Assembly: GCA_017394925.1 (NCBI GenBank)
Contig: JAFPWQ010000278.1
Coordinates: forward strand, 1 to 20,982
Source of the DNA: Synergistaceae bacterium
Lineage (GTDB): Bacteria > Synergistota > Synergistia > Synergistales > Aminobacteriaceae
Direction of reading: 5' to 3'
DNA length: 20,982 bases
Shown here: positions 7,627 to 16,066 of the stretch, piece after piece
Layout of the letters: each line of letters opens with the position of its first letter
Position numbering within the stretch: position 1 is the stretch's first letter
Notes under the pieces: generated by a model
What the model saw: only the letters and a program-made list of their open reading frames with translations
Told to the model about the DNA's origin: nothing
The model's database searches: none
Translations under genes and position numbers: made by a program

Positions 7627-9080
7627 AGATTAGAACAGTTGCAGGTGTACTCTCACTGATATGTCTTGTTGTCTCATGTGCAATGATACCGCCTTTATGC
7701 ATTGCATTATATGACCGTTCTGATGATTTAACTGCATTTGCGCTATCAATGTTATCAGGCTTTGCAGTGAGTATATTGCTGTCATGGAAATCGAATATAA
7801 AAGAGCAGGGAAAAAATACTCTGGGAATTCGTGAGGGTGTCGGCGTAACAGGCTTCTCATGGATAATAGCGTCATTAGTCGGAGCATTGCCTTACTGGTT
7901 ATCTGGTTCAGTGCCGGGATATTCAGATGCATTTTTCGAGACAATGAGCGGCTTCACTACAACAGGCGCAACGATTATGACGGATATTGAGATATTACCC
8001 AGAGGAATATTATTGTGGCGTTCTTTAACTCATTGGATGGGCGGAATGGGCATTATTGTATTGAGTTTAGCAGTTCTGCCGTTCTTAGGTGTTGGAGGAA
8101 TGGAAATGTACAAGGCCGAAGTTCCCGGCATAACAGCAGAAAAGATTACACCCAGACTTCACCAGACAGCAATAATGTTATGGGCTATGTATGTATCGCT
8201 TACACTCATTGAGACGGTATTATTATTTTTCGGCGGAATGAGCTTATTTGATGCGTTCTGTCATTCATGTTCGACAATAGCGACCGGAGGTTTCTCGACA
8301 AAGAATAATTCAATTGCATATTTCACAAGTCCGTATATCCAATGGGTGATAATAATCTTCATGTTTGCATCAGGAATAAATTTCTCGCTGTATTTTCTTT
8401 TACTGCAGAAGAGATTTAAAGATTTCATTGCTGACGAAGAAATGAGAATGTACACACTCATCACGGTAATATCAGCACTGGCCATGTCGGCAGCATTATA
8501 TTTCTCCGGGATGTTCAGAGGCATTGAAGACACTTTAAGGCGAACGTTCTTTCATGTTGTGAGTGTAATGACGACAACGGGCTTCATAGTTGAAGATTAT
8601 AATCTGTGGCCTGAATTCACTAAATTTTTATTCGTGATCTTAATGTTCATCGGAGCATCAGGAGGTTCAACAGGAGGCGGCTGTAAGGTTTCTCGTTTCA
8701 TGGTTCTGGGCAGGCAGTTAAAGACAGAAGTCAAGAGATTACTGCATCCCAGAGCGATATTAACATCGAGGCTGAACGGCAAGCCCATAGCAAAAAGCAC
8801 AAGGGATTCAGCGGCGGCATTCTTCGTGTTATATATGCTCATGCTAACGGTGAGTACGTTAATCACGACGGCATTCGGAATTGATTTGCTCAGTGCGTTT
8901 ACGGGAGTGCTTACATGCTTAAGCAACGTCGGACCGGGATTAAATCTTCTTGGGCCTGTCGAAAATTTTGCGTGGCTTCCCAGTGTCATTAAATGGCTCT
9001 TTTCATTCTGTATGCTTGCAGGAAGACTTGAATTATTCGCAGTGTTTTTGCTTTTACTGCCCGGCACATATCGCAAATAG
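7623..9080 (+). CDS. trkH: Trk potassium uptake channel subunit TrkH
   Basis: This 485-residue inner-membrane potassium channel/transporter has four M1-P-M2 repeats. All four selectivity-filter loops are present, each with its key glycine: TTTGAT (112-117), ATGGFS (220-225), TTTGF (317-321) and SNVGPG (434-439). The conserved TrkH stretches HWMGGMGIIVL (137-147), GASGGSTGGGCKVSR after the third pore, and CMLAGRLEL in the last helix are intact, so the protein looks functional. Its length is typical of TrkH/KtrB proteins. The ATG overlaps the trkA stop, and TrkA should gate the channel in response to nucleotide. No terminator follows; the next gene starts 40 bases downstream. Confidence 0.96.
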   Translation: MKIRTVAGVLSLICLVVSCAMIPPLCIALYDRSDDLTAFALSMLSGFAVSILLSWKSNIKEQGKNTLGIREGVGVTGFSWIIASLVGALPYWLSGSVPGYSDAFFETMSGFTTTGATIMTDIEILPRGILLWRSLTHWMGGMGIIVLSLAVLPFLGVGGMEMYKAEVPGITAEKITPRLHQTAIMLWAMYVSLTLIETVLLFFGGMSLFDAFCHSCSTIATGGFSTKNNSIAYFTSPYIQWVIIIFMFASGINFSLYFLLLQKRFKDFIADEEMRMYTLITVISALAMSAALYFSGMFRGIEDTLRRTFFHVVSVMTTTGFIVEDYNLWPEFTKFLFVILMFIGASGGSTGGGCKVSRFMVLGRQLKTEVKRLLHPRAILTSRLNGKPIAKSTRDSAAAFFVLYMLMLTVSTLITTAFGIDLLSAFTGVLTCLSNVGPGLNLLGPVENFAWLPSVIKWLFSFCMLAGRLELFAVFLLLLPGTYRK

Positions 9081-9104
9081 CTTATAATTGCAGAAAATAT
9101 TTCA

Positions 9105-9128
9105 CAGGAGATGATTATGTTTGAATAA
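9105..9128 (+). promoter_or_regulatory. Ribosome binding site with overlapping mini-frame at a TTG start
   Basis: CAGGAG (9105-9110) is followed by ATGs at 9111 and 9117, which read only 5 or 3 codons before TAA at 9126-9128. The long frame of the next gene opens with TTG at 9121, inside that mini-frame and 10 bases after AGGAG. The ATG at 9117 has the better spacing, so it could draw some ribosomes away from the TTG or feed them to it. Confidence 0.4.
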
Positions 9129-10653
9129 TAATCGCACAGTAAAAATAAATGCGCGTCTTCAGCTGACATCATTTTTCAGCGGTGCGGCTACAATGATACT
9201 CGAAATGACCGGCTCACGTCTTGTTGCTCCATTCTTCGGAACAAGTTTAGTCGTCTGGACTGCTCTGATAGGCATCATAATGACGAGTTTATGCATAGGC
9301 AGCTGGTTAGGAGGCACAGTTGCGGACAAGAGACCCGAAGGTAAATTACTCGGACGGATATTAATATTTGCGGCGGTAATCATAGCAGTAACGGCATACA
9401 TGAGCAATTATATTCTCACAAGTCTTCAGGGTATCACGAGTAATATATATCTTGCGTCAGTCATGGCCTCACTGGTGATATTCGCAGTCCCAAGCGTATT
9501 ATTGGGAATGGTTTCACCGTTTCTTGCGCGTCTTGCGATGCAGGATGTGAATTCATCAGGTGCGGTTGTAGGCAAATTATCAGCACTGAATGCCGCCGGA
9601 AGTATTTTCGGAACGTTCTTAGGGGGCTTCGTGTTAATCTCGTTATTTCCTTCAGGCGTAATCTTAATGCTTCTGGCAAGTTTAATTGCATTGCTTTCAG
9701 TTCTGGTTTACACAGGAGCATGGAGAAAATTATTATCGATTTCATTATTCATTGCCCTCTCTGGAAGTTCATATGCAGCTAACACTTTCGGACTGCCTTA
9801 TTCGCCCATAGGTGAACAGATTGATACGCATTATAATCACCTTTCAATTGTAGAGAGCATTGATACACGCAATAACAGGCGAGTACGTGTGATGATAACT
9901 AATCCAGATGCGACACAGTCATTAATGTACACGGATAACCCTTCGGAACTTGTGAGCGAATACACGAAATTTTATGATTTAGCGTTTCACTATAACCCTG
10001 ACACGAAGAAAATATTAATGCTCGGCGGAGGCGGCTATTGTGTACCCAGATATTTGCTCTCAGAAAGACCAGACGTTTCGATTGATGTAGTAGAATTAGA
10101 TCCAGGAGTTACAGAGGCCGCGAGAAAATATTTTGACCTGAAAGACAATGACAATCTCAGAATATTTCACGAAGACGCACGTACTTTTCTGAATCGTGCT
10201 GAACATGGCCGTATAGAACAGTATGATGCGATATTCATGGACACGTTTAATTCATGGACATCGATACCGTTTCAGATGACGACATCAGAGACAGCTGAGA
10301 GACTTCGCAAATTCCTTAAGCCTGATGGAGTTTTAATCGTAAATACAATTGCCTCAGTATATGGTCCTAAGTCCGGCGTATTTCACGGGATATATAAAGC
10401 GTTTTCGAGTGCATTTTCTACCATGATGATATTTCCTGCGAATGCTCCTGATCCTAAATATGCATATGCCCTGCAGAATATAATACTCGTAGCAATGGGA
10501 GATACAGCCTCAACAGTATCGCCTGCACCGGATGCCAAATTCGCGGGGTTATTATCTCATCAGTGGCTTGAACCTTTTGTGCCGGATCATAACGTACCTG
10601 CATTCACCGATGAATTTGCACCAGTAGAAAGATATACACTGCTTCAGCACTAA
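9121..10653 (+). CDS. Fused membrane / spermidine synthase-like protein
   Basis: Residues about 12-220 hold around seven hydrophobic segments beginning with FFSGAATMILEMTGSRLVAPFFG, the hallmark of fused MFS/spermidine-synthase proteins. Residues about 240-500 are a Rossmann methyltransferase-like domain. It has a nucleotide loop ILMLGGGGYCVPRYL (298-312), an acidic strand end VVELDPG (E325), EDAR (351-354), MDTF (373-376) and the family-typical ending TDEFAPVER. True spermidine synthases have an Asp-rich D-(S/T)-(S/T)-D-P motif where this protein has MDTFNSWTSIP. Aminopropyl transfer is therefore uncertain and the substrate unknown. The TTG start is the only one that works with the CAGGAG site; no in-frame ATG lies nearby. 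It sits between trkH and the O-ligase/T2SS genes, likely in one long transcript. Confidence 0.85.
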   Translation: MNNNRTVKINARLQLTSFFSGAATMILEMTGSRLVAPFFGTSLVVWTALIGIIMTSLCIGSWLGGTVADKRPEGKLLGRILIFAAVIIAVTAYMSNYILTSLQGITSNIYLASVMASLVIFAVPSVLLGMVSPFLARLAMQDVNSSGAVVGKLSALNAAGSIFGTFLGGFVLISLFPSGVILMLLASLIALLSVLVYTGAWRKLLSISLFIALSGSSYAANTFGLPYSPIGEQIDTHYNHLSIVESIDTRNNRRVRVMITNPDATQSLMYTDNPSELVSEYTKFYDLAFHYNPDTKKILMLGGGGYCVPRYLLSERPDVSIDVVELDPGVTEAARKYFDLKDNDNLRIFHEDARTFLNRAEHGRIEQYDAIFMDTFNSWTSIPFQMTTSETAERLRKFLKPDGVLIVNTIASVYGPKSGVFHGIYKAFSSAFSTMMIFPANAPDPKYAYALQNIILVAMGDTASTVSPAPDAKFAGLLSHQWLEPFVPDHNVPAFTDEFAPVERYTLLQH

Positions 10654-10668
10654 GAAAGGAAAAATATC

Positions 10669-12720
10669 ATGAAAAAAGATAAAGCCAGAAAAATTGCCGC
10701 CGCAGAAAAATTTATACAGCTTCCTTTAGTGCCTGTGTGGCTGTTATTGCCTCTTTGGTTAGTCTCACTTTCTATCCCTAATTTGATTTATTCGGGAATT
10801 AATTTCGCTGATACTCTGCACATAATTAAATGGACAGTTACAGGAGTTCCAGTTGCAATTGCCGTATTCATTGCAGGATTCAGATTAATGCGTTACGGAA
10901 AAGACCGGATTGCATTCAGGACAGACATGTTTGCAGTGATATGGGCGGTTATTCTTGCTTATACTGCGGTTCAGCCTTTATGGGTCAAAATATGGTCTCC
11001 CACAGGTTACACTCTCGAAATGGTCTGCTTTGTTACCGTTTTTGCATTCTATGTTCTGACTGCTGCCTCGTTTCCTGACTGGGGATTACGTCCTGTATTG
11101 CTTCTTGGAAATCTCAACGCAGCCATTAACGTAATGTTCGCAGAGCTGCAAATTCGCAGGATTAATGACTTAAGTTTTCTCAAAGGAACATGGCTGTCGG
11201 ATCTCCGGAAAATCAGCAGTATAATTCTGCCGACACCTGGAAATTATATAGGCAACACAGCACAGCAAAATATGTTCGGTTTATGGACAGCCGTAGCAGT
11301 TTTAGGAGCCGTATATCTTTTCGTTTATGACGCATGGAAAAATGACAGCCAGGAACACGGCCGTAAAATCTGGTTACCTTCTTTATGCATTGCAGGAGCT
11401 GTTCTGTGCATAAGATTTGCAGTTACTCAGTCAGATATATATTTAGCAGTCATGGCCGGATTATTAGTTCTGGGAGCATTTATACTTGCTTTCAGATTCG
11501 GCAATGATAAGCACGTATATTACTCGGTCATAATCTCCCTGCTTGCGTCAGTAAACTTCTGGGGTCTCATGAATTCAACCAGCAGGTCCGGAACTCTTGC
11601 GTTAATTCTTGGACTTCTCGTTATGCTGATAATAGCGGCATGGAAATTCAACAGAAATTACGTTATCCGTTTTGCTGCAATTCTATTAGTTTTAGCGTCA
11701 GTATTCTGGGCCTCGCTGTATTCTCCGCGTTCAGGCAAAATAGTAAATAAGACCGTTGATATTCTTCAGCACGCAGAAAATATCGGAAACCGCCGTGGTA
11801 TCTGGATGACTTCATACTCAATGCTTCTTGAACACCCGCAAGGTGTGGGCATAGGACAATACAAATGGCATTATCTTGAGGCACAGCGCGAGGGATTTAA
11901 GCGTGTAAAAGATGACTGGTACACATGGCAGTATACACACTGGGCGCATAATGAATTTCTGCAGTTCTTCTGTGAAGGCGGCTATATCGGAGGCATATTA
12001 TTGCTTTTGATGTGGCTGATATGGTTCATACCTGCTTTCAAGGGATTAATGAAGAAAGAACGCATGAGCATAAATATCAATGCAGTCTGGGCACTTGGTT
12101 TAATTTCACTGATAACGTTCTGTGCAGTATTCACCCGACCATTTCACAGAATTGAAAATATGGTCTGGATTACATTAGCATTTGCAATTTCTAACAGGGA
12201 ATTTTTTGACAGTAAGCGCGTATTTGAGATATTAAAAGGCAACACGTTAAGAGAATTTGCCGGTTTTGCATGTATTGCGGCATCAATAGCAGGCTGTGTG
12301 TATATTTCAAGCGGCATATACGGAAATTATATTTTACGCAAAGCTCTCTCAAGTCAGAATGCAAACGAGCAAATGTACCTTCTTGAAGAGGCAGATAAAC
12401 ATCCGATAGTGCGGGAGGATACGCAAAGGAATATCGGCTATCATTATATGCAGTTGGGTGAAATGACAAACGACCCAGAAATGTTAGCAAAAGGATTTAA
12501 TATACTTCTTGAACAATTCAGACGGGAACCGCATTCAGAGGATATTAACAGGTTACTTGAATTTGCGCAGAAATATCAGATTGAGAACGTGATACGCGAA
12601 CTTTCAAGTTATTTCAGGCCGGGTACATATCATCTTGAACGCAGGCCGCATAAAAATTCAAACGGTGATACAGTAAACGCTCTCTTAATGGTCCGGGGGC
12701 CGGGAAGTGATGATGAGTAG
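10669..12720 (+). CDS. O-antigen/O-oligosaccharide ligase, Wzy/WaaL/PglL family
   Basis: This 683-residue polytopic inner-membrane protein should transfer lipid-linked glycans to an acceptor, either lipid A core (WaaL), a growing polymer (Wzy) or protein (PglL). Family motifs in order are GNTAQQNMFG (195-204), STSRSGTLAL (303-312), GNRRGIWMTSYSMLLEHP (373-390) with GVGIGQY (392-398) in the periplasmic loop, and HWAHNEFLQFFCEGGYIGG (424-442), whose histidine and HNEFLQ resemble the PglL/Wzy_C signature. After the last helices (about 530-550), residues 555-650 form a soluble helical C-terminal part, possibly TPR-like. The gene has an AAGGAAA binding site and overlaps gspJ by 8 bases, linking it to the T2SS. 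That context favours a protein O-glycosylation enzyme, but lipopolysaccharide ligase cannot be excluded. Confidence 0.8.
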   Translation: MKKDKARKIAAAEKFIQLPLVPVWLLLPLWLVSLSIPNLIYSGINFADTLHIIKWTVTGVPVAIAVFIAGFRLMRYGKDRIAFRTDMFAVIWAVILAYTAVQPLWVKIWSPTGYTLEMVCFVTVFAFYVLTAASFPDWGLRPVLLLGNLNAAINVMFAELQIRRINDLSFLKGTWLSDLRKISSIILPTPGNYIGNTAQQNMFGLWTAVAVLGAVYLFVYDAWKNDSQEHGRKIWLPSLCIAGAVLCIRFAVTQSDIYLAVMAGLLVLGAFILAFRFGNDKHVYYSVIISLLASVNFWGLMNSTSRSGTLALILGLLVMLIIAAWKFNRNYVIRFAAILLVLASVFWASLYSPRSGKIVNKTVDILQHAENIGNRRGIWMTSYSMLLEHPQGVGIGQYKWHYLEAQREGFKRVKDDWYTWQYTHWAHNEFLQFFCEGGYIGGILLLLMWLIWFIPAFKGLMKKERMSININAVWALGLISLITFCAVFTRPFHRIENMVWITLAFAISNREFFDSKRVFEILKGNTLREFAGFACIAASIAGCVYISSGIYGNYILRKALSSQNANEQMYLLEEADKHPIVREDTQRNIGYHYMQLGEMTNDPEMLAKGFNILLEQFRREPHSEDINRLLEFAQKYQIENVIRELSSYFRPGTYHLERRPHKNSNGDTVNALLMVRGPGSDDE

Positions 12721-13351
12721 GCATAATGCATTTACACTGATTGAGATTTTAATTGCCGTCATGCTCACCGGAATGCTTGCCTCTCTTGCTCTTGCTCCCG
12801 TAGTTCTGACAGTCAGGCGCGTGGTTGAGACACAACAGGAATACTCTGATATATCCGCATTGTCGCGTACTATGAGTTTCATTGCAAAAGATCTTGCATC
12901 GGCCATGCGCTTGTCTTCAATTGTCATAACGGTAATAAATCATGAGGCACTTGGCGGAAGAGATGATGATACTTTAATGGTAATGAGTACATCACCGACA
13001 GTTCAGAATTTACCCGCCGGAACTGTAGTATATAAGCTTGCAGAGGGCGGAATACTTCACAATAATATTATTCCCGGCCTTTACCGCTGGATATTTCCCG
13101 GAAAAATGCCGAATGTCATTAAAACTGACACGTTAAACGCTGAATATGCCCAGTTAGTTCTGCCCGGTGTGAATGAATTCTGCGTTGAAATTCCCAGAGG
13201 CTCACATGAAGATGAAAGACAAAAAGAATACCGCGGTCCGTTACCGGCAGGAATATATATAAAATTAGGCAGGCATGAAGATGAAAATTCATACGAAAAT
13301 GACAATCAAAACAGACATGACGAACTTGAAAGCGTTATCGTCTTCCCGTAA
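12713..13351 (+). CDS. gspJ: Type II secretion minor pseudopilin, GspJ-like
   Basis: A type IV prepilin signal opens the protein: a short basic leader (MSRHNA) and then FTLIEILIAVMLTGMLASLAL, with Glu at +5 and a long hydrophobic helix. Cleavage by the prepilin peptidase would be after Ala rather than the usual Gly. The mature part is about 206 residues, and its size and place next to GspK fit GspJ, one of the minor pseudopilins forming the tip that starts the periplasmic pseudopilus. Three in-frame starts are possible (GTG 12707, ATG 12710, ATG 12713). The last is best spaced from GGAAG at 12703-12707. It overlaps the ligase stop by 8 bases and the GspK frame at its own end. GspH cannot be fully excluded, but the length argues for J. 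Confidence 0.8.
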   Translation: MSRHNAFTLIEILIAVMLTGMLASLALAPVVLTVRRVVETQQEYSDISALSRTMSFIAKDLASAMRLSSIVITVINHEALGGRDDDTLMVMSTSPTVQNLPAGTVVYKLAEGGILHNNIIPGLYRWIFPGKMPNVIKTDTLNAEYAQLVLPGVNEFCVEIPRGSHEDERQKEYRGPLPAGIYIKLGRHEDENSYENDNQNRHDELESVIVFP

Positions 13352-14249
13352 GAACGGCTTTGTTCTTGTGAGTGTCTTAATGCTCGGAGTTTTGCTTATT
13401 TCCTGTGCAACGGCCTTTACATGGTTTGTCCGAATGCAGGTTCGCACAATTGGACGTGAACGCGTAAATATATCATCAAGAAGTTTAGCGCATGTCCTGA
13501 CGAATTCAGTAATGACAATGTTGTATGAAATTTCACAGCACACAGGTTATGACAGTCCCCTTCAAAGATGGTATAAACCGTTTGTTTTACCCGTCGGAGA
13601 TGAGACAGGCATATGGATAATTCAGATAATACCGCTTGATGATAAAATCCCGCTGGGTAATCTGTTCCTGCCGGATGCTAATACATTGAGACGCGAACTC
13701 AATGATGTCTGGGAAGTCATGTGGGACAAGCTGCATCACCGTGAGTATGAAAATCTTGTGCTTGATTTTCTTGACAGGAATACCAGAGGCAGAGTAGGCA
13801 GCAAGGAAGAAAAGTATTTTATCAACAGAGGACCTTATGACATGTCTGAGCTCTTAATGTTAAGCAGAGACATTCCGTCAGAAGTAATATACGGTTCCGG
13901 CAATCAGATGGGACTCTCGGATTACTGTACAATTTACAGCGACGGCAGAATTAATCTGAATGTTGCTCCTGTTCATGTCATGGAACTATTGCCTGGACTT
14001 GATACAGGTTTGGCGGCAAGAGTAGCAGTGGCACGCAATGATGAGCCTTTGCAGTCATTACAGGACGTGCAGAAAATACCTGGTGCAAGTGCAAGGACAT
14101 CAACGCTCTTAACGAACATAGCAGGATTTCAGAGCAGGTATTTCAGAATGAGCATACAATGCCTCAATGAAAGCGGTGAAGGCGGAATGTCATTTAACAT
14201 TATTTTTGACCGCACTACAAGAAAAATAGTCAGATGGGAGGAGCTATAA
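13275..14249 (+). CDS. gspK: Type II secretion minor pseudopilin GspK
   Basis: This 324-residue protein carries a prepilin signal SRKNG followed by FVLVSVLMLGVLLISCATAF. Position +5 is Val instead of Glu, as is usual for GspK, which caps the pseudopilus tip with I and J. The globular part has the family's large alpha insertion (about 100-215) and the segment INLNVAPVHVMELLPGLDTGLAARVAVARN followed by QSLQDVQKIPG, matching the helix-hairpin-helix-like T2SSK domain. The start is unclear. ATG at 13275 gives a 28-residue leader and a 77-base overlap with gspJ; an ATG at 13317 or TTG at 13326 would give a 14- or 11-residue leader. None has a strong binding site, so coupling to gspJ translation is likely. 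Confidence 0.88.
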   Translation: MKMKIHTKMTIKTDMTNLKALSSSRKNGFVLVSVLMLGVLLISCATAFTWFVRMQVRTIGRERVNISSRSLAHVLTNSVMTMLYEISQHTGYDSPLQRWYKPFVLPVGDETGIWIIQIIPLDDKIPLGNLFLPDANTLRRELNDVWEVMWDKLHHREYENLVLDFLDRNTRGRVGSKEEKYFINRGPYDMSELLMLSRDIPSEVIYGSGNQMGLSDYCTIYSDGRINLNVAPVHVMELLPGLDTGLAARVAVARNDEPLQSLQDVQKIPGASARTSTLLTNIAGFQSRYFRMSIQCLNESGEGGMSFNIIFDRTTRKIVRWEEL

Positions 14250-14252
14250 ACT

Positions 14253-15545
14253 TTGGGGTTAAAGGAAATAGTATCATCGAAGATAAATTTAAACTTTGCG
14301 GGTAAAGCATCAGGTGAGAAATTCAATGATACAGAATTCCGCAGAGTAATAGAACTCAAAGAGACAGTTACGGATGAAGAGACCGGCGCAGAAGAAGAAG
14401 TTATCCGCAAGGCCGCAAAAGTAATAGTATCAGGTTCAGGTGCAGGGAAAAAAATAATAATGCTTGTGCCTATGAAATCATTATCGCTTGAAGATTTCAC
14501 ATTTCCATTCTCGAATTCAACGAAGATACGCGAGGCATTAAGGCTTCAGGTCATGCCGTTTTCAGCAGCCGGAGAACTTGAATTATTCCCTGTAGTGTTA
14601 AACCGTGCCGGAAGAGGTGTAAATGGCATAGTCTGGTATTCATCGCCTGAAGAGCTTGATATGCCTTCACTGGGTTATGACTCTCGCGGAAATGTCAAAG
14701 TCTGGCCTGCACCGCTTCCGTTTATCTCTCAGCTGGAGAGCTATAACGGTTCGGGTGTTACCATGTGGATTGATGAAGAGAATATATGTTCGCTTTTATG
14801 GCAGGAAAACAAGCCTGTGTTATATCGCTGGAGCCGGGCCGGAGAAAAAGCAGAAGAGAAAGAGCTTGCATTTTATGATGCATACTGCAAGGCGCGTGAG
14901 TTAGACAGGGGCGGAAATTTCGTAATCAATGCGTCAGGAGATACTGACGAAGACGAAAATGAAGAGTTTTACGAGATAGTGAATGACAGCGTAAAAATAT
15001 GTTCGTGGATTCCGAATGTAAATCTCTCACGTTCAGCCCTTGAAGGTGCAAGAGACTTAGAACGCACAGTGAAATTATTGACACGCGTATCATGCTGGCT
15101 GTTAGCACTCGGAGCAGTTGCACTTGGTACATGCATATGGAAATGGAATTATACGCAGGCGCAATTGCAGGAAGTAAGAACACGAAGCGAGAATTATTAC
15201 AGGCAGGTATTTGACCCTCAGCACACAGGACGTGTAGCAAATCCTGTAACACTTGCGCGTGATAAGATTGCGGGCCTGACAGGAACGGGAACGGATACTC
15301 ATCCATTGGAAGAAGTATTAGCTGACTTAGGTGAGATTTACGGCGCAGAACAGAGTCTTGATGTAACAATAGATATTATACGTTACAATTCTGAAGGCAT
15401 TGACTGCACCGGCTCAGCACCTGACATGACGACAATATTGAATTTCCGTAAGGCATGGGAAGCTAAAGCTAATCTTGCTCAGGTAGATAATACTCAGTTT
15501 GTATCTGGAATAGGCTACAGATTTGATTTGCGCGTAAGGTGGTAA
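14253..15545 (+). CDS. gspL: Type II secretion inner-membrane platform protein, GspL-like
   Basis: This is a 430-residue bitopic protein. Residues 1 to about 270 are cytoplasmic and resemble the actin-like GspL/PilM fold that docks the GspE ATPase. The stretch IIMLVPMKSLSLEDFTFPF (68-86), then KIREALRLQVMPF, corresponds to the GspL region where substrate-ATPase contacts begin. One membrane helix lies at about 275-297, followed by a roughly 130-residue periplasmic part ending in a ferredoxin-like domain that should pair with GspM. The start is TTG at 14253, four bases after the gspK stop, with GGAGG-type sequence at 14236-14242. Similarity to any single family is modest, so position between gspK and the M-like gene carries much of the call. 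Confidence 0.8.
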   Translation: MGLKEIVSSKINLNFAGKASGEKFNDTEFRRVIELKETVTDEETGAEEEVIRKAAKVIVSGSGAGKKIIMLVPMKSLSLEDFTFPFSNSTKIREALRLQVMPFSAAGELELFPVVLNRAGRGVNGIVWYSSPEELDMPSLGYDSRGNVKVWPAPLPFISQLESYNGSGVTMWIDEENICSLLWQENKPVLYRWSRAGEKAEEKELAFYDAYCKARELDRGGNFVINASGDTDEDENEEFYEIVNDSVKICSWIPNVNLSRSALEGARDLERTVKLLTRVSCWLLALGAVALGTCIWKWNYTQAQLQEVRTRSENYYRQVFDPQHTGRVANPVTLARDKIAGLTGTGTDTHPLEEVLADLGEIYGAEQSLDVTIDIIRYNSEGIDCTGSAPDMTTILNFRKAWEAKANLAQVDNTQFVSGIGYRFDLRVRW

Positions 15546-15550
15546 AGCAC

Positions 15551-16057
15551 ATGGCCATGAATATAGATTCAGTATTGAATAACGCAAGAAGTGTATTGCG
15601 GGGTGAGGCATCTGGTTCAGTGAGATTTATTGCGGCGGCATTGCTTGCATTAATCATGTGGGCGGGAGTACTGACAGTAAGCGGCTGGACATCACAAACT
15701 GAGGCAAATCTGAAATCCCAGCAGGGACGATGGAGAACGCTCTTAATGCTCGGTGATGAATACAAAGCACTGGCTCCTAATGCCAAAACAGGAAGCACTA
15801 ACGGAAATATTGATGTCGCATCAGTATTTGCGCAGGTGAGTGAACGAATGCAGTTAGGTAATCGCGTAAATCGAATATCACCTGACGGCCGCAATCAGTC
15901 AGTCGAGATAAACAGGTTATACGCAGAGGAGTTTGCTGATTTGCAGAGGCAGTTAGCATCAAGAGGAGTAAGATTCATTGCAGTTGAACTCAGAGCATTA
16001 CCGGCGGGCAATGAGAGATTATTTACAGTAACGGCGATAATAGGGCCGGTGAATTAA
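15551..16057 (+). CDS. gspM: Type II secretion inner-membrane protein, GspM-like
   Basis: This small bitopic protein (168 residues from the chosen ATG) has a short cytoplasmic start, one membrane helix (about residues 25-46, FIAAALLALIMWAGVLTVSG) and a periplasmic part ending in an alpha-beta ferredoxin-like pattern (RFIAVELRALPAGNERLFTVTAII). This fits GspM, which stabilises GspL. The ATG at 15551 is chosen because AAGGTGG (15536-15542) lies 8 bases upstream. A GTG at 15539 is in frame but falls inside that site. The binding site overlaps the end of gspL. Family signal is weak, as is normal for M proteins; gene order supports the name. Confidence 0.72.
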   Translation: MAMNIDSVLNNARSVLRGEASGSVRFIAAALLALIMWAGVLTVSGWTSQTEANLKSQQGRWRTLLMLGDEYKALAPNAKTGSTNGNIDVASVFAQVSERMQLGNRVNRISPDGRNQSVEINRLYAEEFADLQRQLASRGVRFIAVELRALPAGNERLFTVTAIIGPVN

Positions 16058-16066
16058 ATTATAATC

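Noticed and set aside
9083..9088. TATAAT in the trkH / spermidine-synthase-like gap as a promoter.
   Set aside because: No -35 box fits at 16-18 bases and no extended -10 is present. The 40-base gap is better read as part of one operon.
8597..9172. Long open frame of 191 codons on the minus strand across trkH.
   Set aside because: It lies antisense to the clear TrkH pore motifs and the start of the next gene, and its product has no recognisable features.
13275..13351. The 77-base gspJ/gspK overlap as a frameshift or gene fusion.
   Set aside because: Both proteins have complete family features in their own frames. The overlap probably reflects an over-long gspK start call, with shorter starts at 13317 or 13326.
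14926..15369. Minus-strand frame of 147 codons across gspL.
   Set aside because: It is antisense to a well-supported gene and its composition is typical of a shadow frame.
16060..16065. TATAAT directly before the gspN-like ATG as a promoter.
   Set aside because: It ends one base before the start codon, so transcription would begin inside the gene. There is no -35 box.
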